Assembly: GCF_000307265.1 (NCBI RefSeq)
Contig: NZ_DF158899.1
Coordinates: 285,952 to 349,951 of the forward strand
Length of the DNA: 64,000 nucleotides
Origin: Oscillibacter ruminantium GH1
Lineage (GTDB): Bacteria > Bacillota > Clostridia > Oscillospirales > Oscillospiraceae
Direction of reading: 5' to 3'
Part shown: in pieces, positions 1-8,194 of the stretch
How the letters are laid out: every line of letters begins with the position of its first letter
How positions within the stretch are numbered: the first letter of the stretch is position 1
Notes under the pieces: generated by a model
Seen by the model: only the letters and a program-made list of their open reading frames with translations
What the model was told of the DNA's origin: nothing
The model's database searches: none
Made by a program: the position numbers and the translations under genes

Positions 1-225
1 TACACCATTGATCACACCGGGCGGCAGAAAGCGATTGCATCCCCGGAAAAGTCCACAGGAAACGCCGCAGGAAGCACCACGCCATCTGCCACGAAAAGCA
101 CCGCCCCATCTGCCGCGAAAAGCACCGCCCCATCTGCCGCGAAAAGCACCGCCCCATCTGCCGCGAAAAGCACCGCCCCATCTGCTGGGGGAAATACCGC
201 GCTGTCGACTGTGGAAATGGACTAA
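1..225 (+). CDS. C-terminal tail of a repeat-rich protein (5' end outside window)
   Basis: Frame 1 is open from the first base to a TAA at 223-225, about 74 residues. The visible part starts with a Tyr-Thr-Ile-Asp-His stretch and then becomes a low-complexity tail of 8-residue repeats (Ala-Ala-Lys-Ser-Thr-Ala-Pro-Ser). Such Lys/Ser/Thr/Ala/Pro tails are common in secreted or surface-linked proteins as flexible linkers. The catalytic or binding domain lies upstream of the window, so no function can be given. The stop codon is the first triplet of an inverted-repeat element, so the present end of the protein may have been set by that insertion. A strong hairpin terminator follows at 292-331. 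An overlapping open frame starting at base 8 is a shadow made by the same repeats. Confidence 0.6.
   Translation, partial: YTIDHTGRQKAIASPEKSTGNAAGSTTPSATKSTAPSAAKSTAPSAAKSTAPSAAKSTAPSAGGNTALSTVEMD
64..183 (+). repeat. Five tandem 24-bp units inside the coding tail
   Basis: Units begin at 64 (degenerate), 88, 112, 136 and 160. The last three are identical and the fourth differs by one base. The period is a multiple of three, so copy number can change without a frameshift. There are no spacers, so this is not a CRISPR. Confidence 0.9.
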
Positions 226-264
226 GGCAAAGCCGCAAGGCATTCTTTGTGCGGTATTGCCCTA
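223..264. repeat. Short derivative of the TAAGG/CCTTA inverted-repeat element (copy 1)
   Basis: About 42 bp bounded by TAAGGCAA at the left and TTGCCCTA at the right, with the inner motif TTTGTGCGGTATTGCC. It matches the right terminal repeat of the 178-bp element at 42554-42731. The left end supplies the TAA stop of the preceding gene. Confidence 0.6.
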
Positions 265-291
265 GGAATCTCCGCAGCCTCGATAACTTAG

Positions 292-331
292 AAAAGAGTT
301 CCAAACGCCTTTGGCGTTTGGAACTCTTTTT
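292..331. terminator. Strong hairpin terminator
   Basis: An 18-bp perfect stem (292-309 with 313-330), a TTT loop, and T or A runs on both sides. It can end transcription of the plus-strand gene before it and of the minus-strand DUF4914 gene (stop at 418). Confidence 0.85.
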
Positions 332-417
332 GATATGATTTCTTTTCCCACGCTGTGTAAGCCAGTCAGAAAGCATTTTCCTTGCCGAACCGTCAGCATT
401 TCCCCACAGACGGGACC

Positions 418-2280
418 TTATTCCAGCCCCAGAGGGATAATTTTGCAGTAATCCTCCACGCTGCCGCCTGCGGCAAAGCATTCCAGAATCTGTTTCCCCA
501 CCGGATGCAGCTCCGCCGTGTTGTAGACCTGCAGCTCCTTTGCAAAGAAGTCGGTCAAAATCTTCGCGCCGACCTCATAGCCCTCTTTGCCCAAAAGCTC
601 CTGCAGTTCGGGGCGAAGGAACTTGGGCGGAATGTGCTGGCCATCCACCTTCATGTCCTTCAGGCAATAGCCCAAAATCGGGCAGAGCGCCGGAGTCAAA
701 CGGTCCATACGCATGTTCACGCCGCCGCGCCGGGCCAGATATTCCCGGGAAATCCACTCCGGTGCAAAGCCCACCTGATAGATACCAATATTTTGGTTGG
801 GAATCAGCACGTAGCGGGTGGATGTACAGCTCAAAACCTGCTCCATCAGCAGATTTGCCTGCTTGACCCGCAGTCCCGTGGCAAAGGGCCAATAGGACCC
901 CACACCCTCCGCCGCCAGCGGGGAATCGCCGCTGATGGAGGGGTTGTTGTATCCTCTCGGAGCCACCAGCCGCCACAGCCACGCCAGAGCCGGAGGCAGA
1001 ATGTGCAGCAGTCCCACAATGCCGTAACTGGGGCGCTGCGCTGTGGACGGCGGCATCCGCACGCCAAAGCTCCGCACGTCCACTTCCACGGGCTGGGTGA
1101 CGATATTATCCACCATCCGGCGGGGAATAATGACCCGGGGATTGGAGCAGGTTTTACCGGTGGAGTCCAGCGTGTGCTCCCAGAGGAGGCAGGTGGCGTC
1201 GGGCACGCCGTCCAGATTGAAGAAGATCAGCGGTTCCTTAGTATGGATGGTGATGCGCTCATACAGCGGGTCGCAGCCATATTCCGTGATACCGTCCACC
1301 CGAACAAACCAGCCGTCCTCTCCGTCCGCCACGGCCAGCTTGCCGTTGCCGGGCTGAAGATCGGGGTGGCAGATGGCCATGTCGTCCGTCACCGGCTGAA
1401 TGGTGCAGGTATCGCTCATGCTGATATAGTGGTGTGTGCCGCTGATCGTGTTCACGCCCACCAGCACCCGTCCGTCAGACTCCCGGCGAACATCCTGCAA
1501 CAGCTCGCTCTTTCCGCCGCCGGACGCCCCCTCGTGCATCATCACCATCTCGTTTTCATAGGGGGTAATGATGCGGGCTGCGGAGGCGTGAGCCGTGACC
1601 CAGCCCTCCTGCTCGCCGATGTCCAGCAGGACGCTGTAAACGCCCTTTTTGGCAGAGGGGCCGGGATAGAGGTTGTAAGAGAAAATCTCATGGAGGTCGT
1701 GGCTCCGATTGTGAACCACCACCTGCTTGCCGTTAAAAACGGTGTGCCGGAAGGGCGGCGCCACGTAAATGATGGCCCGGGGTGTGAACTTCTTCATCTC
1801 CCGGACGTTGACGAACGCCTGCAGCTGGGACATGGCAAAAGCGAAAAACGCCGCGTTTCGGGGGCATACCAGCGCCGCCTCATAACCGTGGTCATATCCA
1901 CCGGCCTTGAAGGGCACCAGAATCAGCTCCTGCGTAGAAAGCCAGTGGAACGTCTCTTTTCGCACATCGTCGAAAGAATTCCCGTAAACGTCTTTGAATT
2001 TAGGCTTGTCCGTGGGCTGGTCGTCGGCGATCCGCATACAGTCCGGGTCCCGGCGGCGCATATAATCCTCTGTGTAATTCACCACGGCTCCGTTTTTACA
2101 GCGGACCACGTCCGCCTCGTGGACAGGCCGCCCCTCCACATCGTACACCACGTCGATCCGGTTGGTGTGCTCATTGCCGAAAATCAACTCATAGAGCGTC
2201 TCCTTGCTCTCCGGCACGATGACGCTGGGACTGCAGTCCACGATGGCGCTCAGCTCCTTCGGCAGGGCAAAGCGCTTCAA
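418..2280 (-). CDS. DUF4914 family protein (PEPCK-like P-loop)
   Basis: About 620 residues, the usual length of the DUF4914 family (recognised from overall sequence character; function not established). A phosphate-binding loop, GASGGGKSE, lies at about residues 251-259. It resembles the kinase loop of phosphoenolpyruvate carboxykinases, so nucleotide binding is likely, but no reaction is known. No signal peptide or membrane segment is seen, so it is probably cytoplasmic. It is a single-gene unit with its own promoter (2377-2405). The start is unclear. TTG at 2280 has no well-placed ribosome site. In-frame CTG at 2292 sits 7 nt after GAGGGG and would add four residues (LNEV). Confidence 0.75.
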   Translation of the reverse strand: MKRFALPKELSAIVDCSPSVIVPESKETLYELIFGNEHTNRIDVVYDVEGRPVHEADVVRCKNGAVVNYTEDYMRRRDPDCMRIADDQPTDKPKFKDVYGNSFDDVRKETFHWLSTQELILVPFKAGGYDHGYEAALVCPRNAAFFAFAMSQLQAFVNVREMKKFTPRAIIYVAPPFRHTVFNGKQVVVHNRSHDLHEIFSYNLYPGPSAKKGVYSVLLDIGEQEGWVTAHASAARIITPYENEMVMMHEGASGGGKSELLQDVRRESDGRVLVGVNTISGTHHYISMSDTCTIQPVTDDMAICHPDLQPGNGKLAVADGEDGWFVRVDGITEYGCDPLYERITIHTKEPLIFFNLDGVPDATCLLWEHTLDSTGKTCSNPRVIIPRRMVDNIVTQPVEVDVRSFGVRMPPSTAQRPSYGIVGLLHILPPALAWLWRLVAPRGYNNPSISGDSPLAAEGVGSYWPFATGLRVKQANLLMEQVLSCTSTRYVLIPNQNIGIYQVGFAPEWISREYLARRGGVNMRMDRLTPALCPILGYCLKDMKVDGQHIPPKFLRPELQELLGKEGYEVGAKILTDFFAKELQVYNTAELHPVGKQILECFAAGGSVEDYCKIIPLGLE

Positions 2281-2376
2281 TACTTCGTTCAGTTTTGGTC
2301 CCCTCGCTTTCCATTGATTGTATATAGAAACTTTTTCCGGTTGGAAATCCGATCTGTCTGAAATTGCAACCGATTA

Positions 2377-2405
2377 AATATAACATATTCTACAACGTTT
2401 TGCAA
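2377..2405 (-). promoter_or_regulatory. Sigma-70-type promoter for the DUF4914 gene
   Basis: On the minus strand TTGCAA (2400-2405) is followed after exactly 17 bp by TATATT (2377-2382), about 85-95 bases upstream of the coding start. Confidence 0.65.
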
Positions 2406-2449
2406 GAGTGGTACGTGCTTTTCCCCACCTTCTCAACTTTTTTTAACGG

Positions 2450-2484
2450 GCAAAAAACGGAGCGCCCCAGCAGGCACTCCGTTT
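2450..2484 (-). terminator. Terminator after the GDPD gene
   Basis: On the minus strand an AAACGGAGTGCC...GGGGCGCTCCGTTT hairpin is followed by a T run. It lies about 100 bases past the stop at 2587. The bases between hold nothing recognisable. Confidence 0.75.
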
Positions 2485-2586
2485 ATCGGCGTGTCATGAC
2501 AGTGTTAACAAAAACCTCGTAAAAGCGCCGGCTTTTGAACTGGCAGCAAGAAGTTTTTATCCGAAAGTGCCGGCTCCATACGGTAA

Positions 2587-4413
2587 TTAGCTTCTAGTGC
2601 CGTATTTCCCCCGCTGCGTCGTCGTGTCATTAAAAAACACTTGAAGCGCGGTATCTAACAGGCGGCTTTCCCATGTCTGCGCGGTGCAGTATTTTACCAA
2701 CTCGGGGTTGTCTGTCACAATGCCGTTTACCTGACATTCCAAGTTCTTCTGAATCGTCTCTTTGGAGTTAGCGGTCCACCCATATACGTCCTTCCTTTGG
2801 AACTGCATGGTGGCAACCATCTCCCGCGTGATGGCAGTGGTTTCCACGCTGAACGCATCCACAAAATCCATGTCATATTGGCCGGAAAAAATCAGAGGTG
2901 TAATATAAACCGTTTCAATTTTCGGATTTACGGCTTTTACCTCCTTTAAAATGTCGAGATTTAACGAGCCGATGCTGCACTGGTCAAGCATCTCATTCTT
3001 TTCAATCAACTCGACAACCTGTTCCGCCAGATGCTTTTCGTGACCTGTCTGCTTCAGCTCGATCATGACTTGGATGTTACCCTTTGCCCGACGCAAAATA
3101 TCGTCCAGCCTTGGAACGGGCTCGCCGGCAAATTCAGGGGAAAACCAGCTGCCGGCATCATAAGTTTGCACTTGGTCATACCCCACCTCCCAGACTTTTT
3201 TGCCGTTTCCTGTGGTGCGGTTAAAATCGCTGTCATGCAGTAAAACCAAAGTGCCATCCTTGAGCTGCTGCACATCAATTTCAACCATATCAATTCCCAT
3301 TGCAATTGCGTTCTCCACTGCCGCCATTGTATTTTCAGGGGCAAACGCAGCGCCTCCGCGATGGGCAACGATTTCCGGTTTCGTATCAGTCTGATGGAGG
3401 TAACTTACGCCCAGCTCCGTTTCGCTAAAGATCAGCAGGACAATTGCGGTGCACAGGAGCGCTGTCCCGCGTTTTAGATAGCAGCCGAGGCCAGTTTTTA
3501 CTTTTTTGCTGCCAGCGGGCCGCATATCTTCGCGATACTGATGAAACAGCGTGATCAGCACGGAAAAGAACCAAACGGTGGTCAGTGTCTCCATAATCAG
3601 CACAACCGCAGGCGCAGCGCGCTGAAAGTAAAGCGCAAAAGAAGCAACGGCATCTGCCGGAGATTCGATGAGCTTTACATAGAAAGCCAGCCCCAGAACA
3701 GCAACACCAAGCACTGCCATGGCTGCAGCACCAAATATCAAAAAAGCACCGAGCGCTCGAAAGACCGTGACTGCTTTTTTGTTCCTTAAGCGCTGCATCC
3801 CCTCTTTCCATGCCATTTTTATTGACTGATCGTAGAACAACGTATCGGGCAGGATCAGCAAGAACAAAAAACATACGAAATTTGCGGTCAGCGCAGCCAG
3901 TCCATAAATCAAAAGCAGCAGTGGATTTTGCGTAATAAAATCCATCACAAACTCCGGAATCCCCAGCCACCGCAAAATATAGGGCGAAAATGGCAGAATA
4001 GTCAACAGTTTGGTAAGGACGAAGCCAAAAAACAGCCATACATTTTCTACTTGCAGCAGCTTTTTGCACTGCAGTAAGGTGCGCTTTAATAAGGCTGCAA
4101 TCGAAATTCGCTCCTGCTTCCAGCCAGATTCGCAATAGGTATATAATGCCACTGTCTCAAAAAACACTGAAAAGGTAATTAGGAGCATCATGCAGATGCA
4201 AAGGATAATCGTAAGTGGGTTCATGAACACAATATACAAATTCTCGGTCGATAAATAAGAGAGCCCCGCCGCTTTTAAGATCAGAGATAATAAGTCGCTG
4301 GTAACTGCATAAAGAATGGAATAGCTAAAGACTTTATACACAATGTCAAACAACAGCAGGGTTGACAAATTCTTAAGCGAAATATCTGCGGAGCGTTTTA
4401 GAAGCTGTTTCAT
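2587..4413 (-). CDS. Membrane-anchored glycerophosphodiester phosphodiesterase
   Basis: 608 residues. The N-terminal half (about 1-340) is a multi-pass membrane region with about eight hydrophobic segments, of the type annotated as the GDPD membrane domain. The C-terminal third (from about 347) is the catalytic GDPD/GlpQ fold, with the AHRGG motif at about 349-353, then ENT, EIDVQ and the catalytic HDSDFNRTT segment. Family role: hydrolysis of glycerophosphodiesters to glycerol-3-phosphate and an alcohol, often for phospholipid or teichoic-acid turnover. The start was chosen at the ATG at 4413 because GAGGTG lies directly before it. An upstream in-frame ATG (4500) overlaps a hairpin and has no ribosome site. 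Monocistronic, with its terminator at 2450-2484. Confidence 0.85.
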   Translation of the reverse strand: MKQLLKRSADISLKNLSTLLLFDIVYKVFSYSILYAVTSDLLSLILKAAGLSYLSTENLYIVFMNPLTIILCICMMLLITFSVFFETVALYTYCESGWKQERISIAALLKRTLLQCKKLLQVENVWLFFGFVLTKLLTILPFSPYILRWLGIPEFVMDFITQNPLLLLIYGLAALTANFVCFLFLLILPDTLFYDQSIKMAWKEGMQRLRNKKAVTVFRALGAFLIFGAAAMAVLGVAVLGLAFYVKLIESPADAVASFALYFQRAAPAVVLIMETLTTVWFFSVLITLFHQYREDMRPAGSKKVKTGLGCYLKRGTALLCTAIVLLIFSETELGVSYLHQTDTKPEIVAHRGGAAFAPENTMAAVENAIAMGIDMVEIDVQQLKDGTLVLLHDSDFNRTTGNGKKVWEVGYDQVQTYDAGSWFSPEFAGEPVPRLDDILRRAKGNIQVMIELKQTGHEKHLAEQVVELIEKNEMLDQCSIGSLNLDILKEVKAVNPKIETVYITPLIFSGQYDMDFVDAFSVETTAITREMVATMQFQRKDVYGWTANSKETIQKNLECQVNGIVTDNPELVKYCTAQTWESRLLDTALQVFFNDTTTQRGKYGTRS

Positions 4414-4498
4414 ATTCACCTCTACAATTTGAGAAACGCCGGGAACAAATACATTTGCGGTATCAGCCGTCGTCCTTTGATTTTCAGAACGTGAAAGC

Positions 4499-4533
4499 AT
4501 GAGCCGCTACACCCTTCATAGTGTAGCGGCTCA
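4499..4533. terminator. Intergenic hairpin (probable weak terminator)
   Basis: A 13-bp perfect stem TGAGCCGCTACAC/GTGTAGCGGCTCA with a 9-nt loop, between the end of the 4Fe-4S membrane gene (4563) and the GDPD gene. There is no clear U tract on the minus strand. Confidence 0.5.
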
Positions 4534-4562
4534 ATACAAAAATATTTATGAGATTCATGCCT

Positions 4563-5147
4563 TCAATACATTTTCTTCTCCCCACACTTAGCCTTGCAGA
4601 TCAGCTGCGTCATGGTCCCCATCGGGCAGTACACGCACCAAGAGCGCGGTTTAAACAGGAGCATTGTAAAAAAGCCAAGAACGGTGGAGGTGAGCATGAC
4701 GCTGTAAAAGCCAAAGGCAAACTGCGCAACCCACGGCGCAACTGCCGTCCCGTGATACGCCCAGTGCCAAGGCAGTTTAAAGGTCCACAGCAGTTTCACC
4801 ACTTGACGCAGCTCCTGCGCTCCGTCAAACACCAGCCAAGTGCTCCAAAGCATTTGAAAGAACATGGTAAAGAAGAAAATCAAAAAGCCATAGCGAAACC
4901 ACTTGTTTTTTAAAAATTGGGGTGGGTCCTTTTTGCGGGACAAGCCAAATCGCCCGCCCAGCAGCGCGAATAGCTGCCCCCGCCCGCAAAAGCGGTTGCA
5001 GTAAGCCTTGCTGCCGCCCGCAATGGCGATAATCAATGGAATAAAAAAGCACAGCAGGCCGATCCACGCAAACAGGATATTGAAAAAGCCGAGGATCAGA
5101 TAGGTCAGAGAAACGATCCACAGATAGTCATACCAGTGTTTTTTCAT
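4563..5147 (-). CDS. 4Fe-4S-binding membrane protein (NapH-like)
   Basis: 194 residues with about four to five membrane helices. Two cysteine clusters face one side of the membrane: CNRFCGRG near residue 49 and CVYCPMG near residue 175. This matches the Fer4_5/NapH-type membrane iron-sulfur proteins that pass electrons between quinols or flavins and soluble ferredoxins. The start ATG at 5147 overlaps the stop of the ferredoxin gene (ATGA), so the two are translationally coupled. A much longer reading frame (from 5486) only runs backwards through the ferredoxin gene in the wrong frame. The oxidoreductase partner is not encoded here. Confidence 0.8.
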   Translation of the reverse strand: MKKHWYDYLWIVSLTYLILGFFNILFAWIGLLCFFIPLIIAIAGGSKAYCNRFCGRGQLFALLGGRFGLSRKKDPPQFLKNKWFRYGFLIFFFTMFFQMLWSTWLVFDGAQELRQVVKLLWTFKLPWHWAYHGTAVAPWVAQFAFGFYSVMLTSTVLGFFTMLLFKPRSWCVYCPMGTMTQLICKAKCGEKKMY

Positions 5148-5356
5148 TCGCTTACCTCCATCACTGTGATCACGGATGCGGGACACTCCCGCGCGCATCT
5201 GCCGCAGCCCACGCACCGCTCTTGATCCACCACGGCACAAACTCCCTTGACCACCCGAATGGCGGCATTGGGACACACCTTGACACAGCATCCGCAGGCA
5301 ACGCAGTCCTGCCGGGCCACCTCCGCTTTTCTCCTGCGCGTTCCCGTTTTCTGCAC
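5144..5356 (-). CDS. 2x[4Fe-4S] ferredoxin
   Basis: 70 residues with two ferredoxin clusters, CVACGCCVKVCP and CVGCGRCARECP, the classic 8-Fe clostridial type. It carries electrons for the downstream membrane Fe-S protein. The start is GTG at 5356, 6 nt after GGAGGT. It is first in a two-gene operon with a 4-base overlap. A promoter with a CRP/FNR-like operator at position -41 lies directly upstream, suggesting redox or anaerobic control. Confidence 0.85.
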   Translation of the reverse strand: MQKTGTRRRKAEVARQDCVACGCCVKVCPNAAIRVVKGVCAVVDQERCVGCGRCARECPASVITVMEVSE

Positions 5357-5384
5357 AACAGCACCTCCAAGATTTTATAAAAGA

Positions 5385-5425
5385 AGTATACAGTAAATCT
5401 TTCGGAGCGTCCGTGACAATATCAC
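5385..5425 (-). promoter_or_regulatory. CRP/FNR-family class II promoter of the ferredoxin operon
   Basis: On the minus strand TATACT (5385-5390) is the -10. The -35 (CGGACG) is poor. The inverted repeat GTGATATTGTCAC (5413-5425) is centred at about -41, the position where CRP/FNR activators touch polymerase and replace a -35 element. The activator is not in the window. Confidence 0.5.
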
Positions 5426-5642
5426 GAATCAGATTCGGTGCAAGGCATATTGCCCGGCAGTTCGGGGCATTCCCGCTGTGCCGCAATCGGTATATTCACC
5501 GCCCCACCCTGACGCGGAACAGCTTTCGATCTATCCCTTTAGCGTTCGACACAGTCATCACCCTGCCGCGTGTATCAAGGTGAGCGCAGGTTCCCTTTTG
5601 ACGCGAGCAAATAATAAAACTGGAATTTGGGAAATACAGTCT

Positions 5643-5683
5643 AAAAAAGGGCCCTCTCCTCAATAACGAAGAAAGGGCCCTTT
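5643..5683 (-). terminator. Terminator of the sigma/anti-sigma/lipoprotein operon
   Basis: On the minus strand an AAAGGGCCC/GGGCCCTTT stem is followed by TTTTTT. It lies about 105 bases after the lipoprotein stop. Nothing recognisable is seen between 5487 and 5640. Confidence 0.75.
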
Positions 5684-5788
5684 GCCATTTTAATTCAAGT
5701 TTGCCAGAGAAAACATTGCTGCTGCATAAGCAGTAGGGAATCTCCTGTAAAAGCCCGCCCCGCACTTCCTCATGGCAGTTACACAGTG

Positions 5789-6472
5789 TTATCCCTTCGC
5801 GTCTTCCAATGTCAGATAATTGCCCGATTCCATATCCGCAGCCACATCGTTGCAAAGAATCGCCGTTCCCTCAACTTTACTGATATCCTCAACGACCTCA
5901 GCATCGGAAGGGTTGCTGTACGTTCCGTCCGAGCAAGTTAACCGAACATATTCCGTTTCGCCACCGCCGCCACTGCGCTGGAAAATCAGGTCGTGCGCGC
6001 CGCCTGTCATGGTATCGCTTATGATAATGGGTGTTCTGATAAGCGTAAACGTCTGAGATACCGCCATACCGGCATAGGGGATCAGCCACATTCCGGAATC
6101 GCCGCCGGTGCCGCTGGTGTAGGGTCCGATGACTACGGCAAAGATTTCATCCGTTCCATCGTCGTTTAAGTCAACATAATTATAGTAATATTTCGTATTT
6201 GCCCATTCCTCTTCAGGAATTTCATACTCTTCCACAATCGCCCGTGCCAGTTCCGGCAAAGGCTCTGTCTCTGCCATCACCTGTTTAACGCCCTGCGGAA
6301 GCCAGTCGTTTAACAAATTCTCCGTGTCTTTTGCGCTGGCGGATGCGCTGCCTTCCGGCTCAGAATATTCGGGGTTCGACTGTGCGCTCTCTGACGGGGA
6401 ATTCGTGGCTCCGCAGCCGCCAAGCAGCAATGCGGTTAGAAACAGTGCCGTGATTTGAACTTGCTTTTTCAT
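5789..6472 (-). CDS. Lipoprotein of the ECF operon
   Basis: 227 residues. The N-terminal signal peptide ends in a lipobox (LLLGGC), so the protein should be acylated and attached to the outer face of the membrane. A Ser/Glu/Ala linker follows. The body carries a Tyr-rich segment and DLNDDGTDEIF, the type of Asp-rich loop seen in calcium-binding or VCBS/FG-GAP-like lipoproteins, followed by a Gly-rich region. No enzyme family is recognised. The start at ATG 6472 has an AAGGA site, and an upstream extension in frame lies inside the anti-sigma gene. It is the third gene of the sigma operon, 19 bases after the anti-sigma gene, and may be a target or sensor of it. Confidence 0.7.
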   Translation of the reverse strand: MKKQVQITALFLTALLLGGCGATNSPSESAQSNPEYSEPEGSASASAKDTENLLNDWLPQGVKQVMAETEPLPELARAIVEEYEIPEEEWANTKYYYNYVDLNDDGTDEIFAVVIGPYTSGTGGDSGMWLIPYAGMAVSQTFTLIRTPIIISDTMTGGAHDLIFQRSGGGGETEYVRLTCSDGTYSNPSDAEVVEDISKVEGTAILCNDVAADMESGNYLTLEDAKG

Positions 6473-6491
6473 AAAAATATCCTTCTTTTCT

Positions 6492-7340
6492 TTAATTTTC
6501 AAGAATTTCATAGGTGCCGCCGTGTGCCACAGACAGCCCCAAGGATTTGCCAAACTTTTCCTCGATGCCAGCCTTTGCTTCGCGCGCCTGCTCCTCCGTA
6601 CGATAGTTTCCAAGCACGACGCGATACTCGCCGGCGGCCGTTTTAACCTGCGTTGCACCTTCCCAGGAAAGCTGCTGTGTCAGATCAGCCAGTTCTTCGC
6701 CCAGCGGCATAGCCTCGCTGCGCAAAAAGTACGAGGTGGCGTTTTGGTCGGATTCTCCGTCGTAAAAGTCCACCACCAGCGTTCCCGGTGAATCGTTCTC
6801 CTCAACGGAAAACTCGCAGTCCCGGTTTAGTACCACCGTAATTCCCTGATCTCCAGCTGTTGTATAGGCATTCAGGTAAACGTCCGCCACGGCGTCAAGC
6901 GAGGAAAATGCCGTCAGCAGGGATTCGGTATCCATGCTCTCAATTCCGTGCAGCCGCAGGATCATACGAAAGGGCGCCGTCCTGCGCGTGACGGAATAGA
7001 CGGGGACTTGCGAGTCTTTTCCACCCTTCGTGTGAAAACTGATTTCCACGCCAGTTGTAGTTGCTTTTGCGGTCACAAAGACATCGTCGGTGGCATGACC
7101 GCCCGAGCCGATTCGCAACACGCGAACCATCTGGCCTAAAATAGGCACCTCGGCAGCGGAAGCATAGAGCGGCGTTATATTTGCACAAATAAGCAGCAGC
7201 GTAAAAACAGCGGCAAAACCGGTGAGCCATTTCTTAACAATGCGCCGATGGGAACTACGTCGACAGGCTCTCGCCACAATCCATTCAAGATCATCCGGAA
7301 TAGGGATTTCTTCGTATCTCCTTTTCCCGATATTTGTCAT
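6492..7340 (-). CDS. Membrane anti-sigma factor with C-terminal SPOR-like domain
   Basis: 282 residues: a cytoplasmic head (1-36), one membrane helix (about 38-58) and an extracytoplasmic part. The segment around the helix end (NITPLYASAAEVPILG) resembles the DUF4179 anti-sigma family. The middle (about 85-200) has a beta-rich AMIN-like look, and the last 55 residues (YRVVLGNYRTEEQA) look like a SPOR fold, which in other proteins binds denuded peptidoglycan. This suggests a cell-wall signal passed to the sigma factor encoded immediately upstream (15-base gap). AAGGAG precedes the start. The domain calls are by eye. Confidence 0.75.
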   Translation of the reverse strand: MTNIGKRRYEEIPIPDDLEWIVARACRRSSHRRIVKKWLTGFAAVFTLLLICANITPLYASAAEVPILGQMVRVLRIGSGGHATDDVFVTAKATTTGVEISFHTKGGKDSQVPVYSVTRRTAPFRMILRLHGIESMDTESLLTAFSSLDAVADVYLNAYTTAGDQGITVVLNRDCEFSVEENDSPGTLVVDFYDGESDQNATSYFLRSEAMPLGEELADLTQQLSWEGATQVKTAAGEYRVVLGNYRTEEQAREAKAGIEEKFGKSLGLSVAHGGTYEILEN

Positions 7341-7355
7341 ACGTTTACACTCCTT

Positions 7356-7841
7356 TTACGCAGAAAGCTGTGCTTTCAGTTTTTTTAAAACTCGATATAG
7401 TCTGGATTTAACGGTCGGTTCCGGCAAGTCCAGAATTTCTGCCATTTCACGGAAGGGACGATCCTCAAAATAATGAAGAATCACAAGAGATCGTTCACTC
7501 GGCTCCAACAGTTCCAGCGCCTCATATAAATCCAACGACGCCTCTACCGAAAGCGCAGCCTCATCCACCCGGATATCCTCCGGCAGTTCACCTTTGTTCG
7601 CTGGCTGATTGACCGCCTTTCGCAAATGGGTCAACGCTGCATTGATGACGATTCGGGTCATCCATGTATCAAAATAATCTGCCTGCTTCAACTGATGCAG
7701 AGAAGAAAGGCCCTTGTAAATTGCCTCGCTTACAATGTCCAGTGCATCCTGTGTGTTTTTCACATAGCAATACGCAATGCGGTAAAATTGGCCGCGTCCG
7801 GCCTGAACCCGCCGTGCATATTCAACTTGGCTGATCACCAT
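7356..7841 (-). CDS. ECF-type RNA polymerase sigma factor
   Basis: 161 residues with sigma region 2 (QFYRIAYCYVKNTQDALDIVSEA, split here as an N-terminal helix pair and -10 recognition helix) and region 4 (LEPSERSLVILHYFEDRPFREMAEIL, then TVKSRLYR). The start was placed at ATG 7841, 8 nt after AAGGAG. A 10-residue upstream extension has no site. It heads an operon with its anti-sigma factor and a lipoprotein. Upstream on the minus strand CGTCTAA occurs, similar to ECF -10 elements, so autoregulation is possible, but a matching AAC-type -35 is not clear. Bases 7842-8061 hold nothing else recognisable. Confidence 0.85.
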   Translation of the reverse strand: MVISQVEYARRVQAGRGQFYRIAYCYVKNTQDALDIVSEAIYKGLSSLHQLKQADYFDTWMTRIVINAALTHLRKAVNQPANKGELPEDIRVDEAALSVEASLDLYEALELLEPSERSLVILHYFEDRPFREMAEILDLPEPTVKSRLYRVLKKLKAQLSA

Positions 7842-8061
7842 ATCGGGAACTCCTTTTCCGCAGAAAATCAAAGCGCTTTATCCATTAGACGCAGGCAATG
7901 ATAAAAACGATGAAGTAATTTTGATTTTTAAAAACAACTTACAGCAGAGCAGCTGACCGGCCCGCAGATTAGGACAACGCATTCTGCAAGTTGAGGTTCT
8001 GGTTGATTTTAAAAGTCAAACTTGTTCGCCCCCCATTTTTGTCAAAACCCCTGACAAATAC

Positions 8062-8092
8062 AAAAATACCGCACTTTCGCGCGGCGTTTTTA
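8062..8092 (-). terminator. Terminator after the YolD-like gene
   Basis: On the minus strand a GCCGCGC-GAAA-GTGCGGT hairpin is followed by ATTTTTG. It ends the phosphatase-polymerase-YolD operon, about 100 bases after its last stop. Confidence 0.75.
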
Positions 8093-8194
8093 CTGTGCAG
8101 CTTTTTATCAACTCATTTTGGCCCGAGAGGGGCCGTTCAAATTCCCGGCCTGACAGACCCAAAGCTGTTATCTTATTGTTATACCGCGCACACA

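Noticed and set aside
64-183. Short CRISPR array
   Set aside because: Units are directly adjacent with no spacers and stay in one coding frame.
382-2361. Long plus-strand frame (659 codons) opposite the DUF4914 gene
   Set aside because: Its composition (His/Arg/Gln-rich, no family features) is that of an antisense shadow of a GC-rich gene.
6425-6440. GGTTAG sequence in the lipoprotein gene as another DtxR box
   Set aside because: No second arm at the 6-bp spacing and it is inside a coding region.
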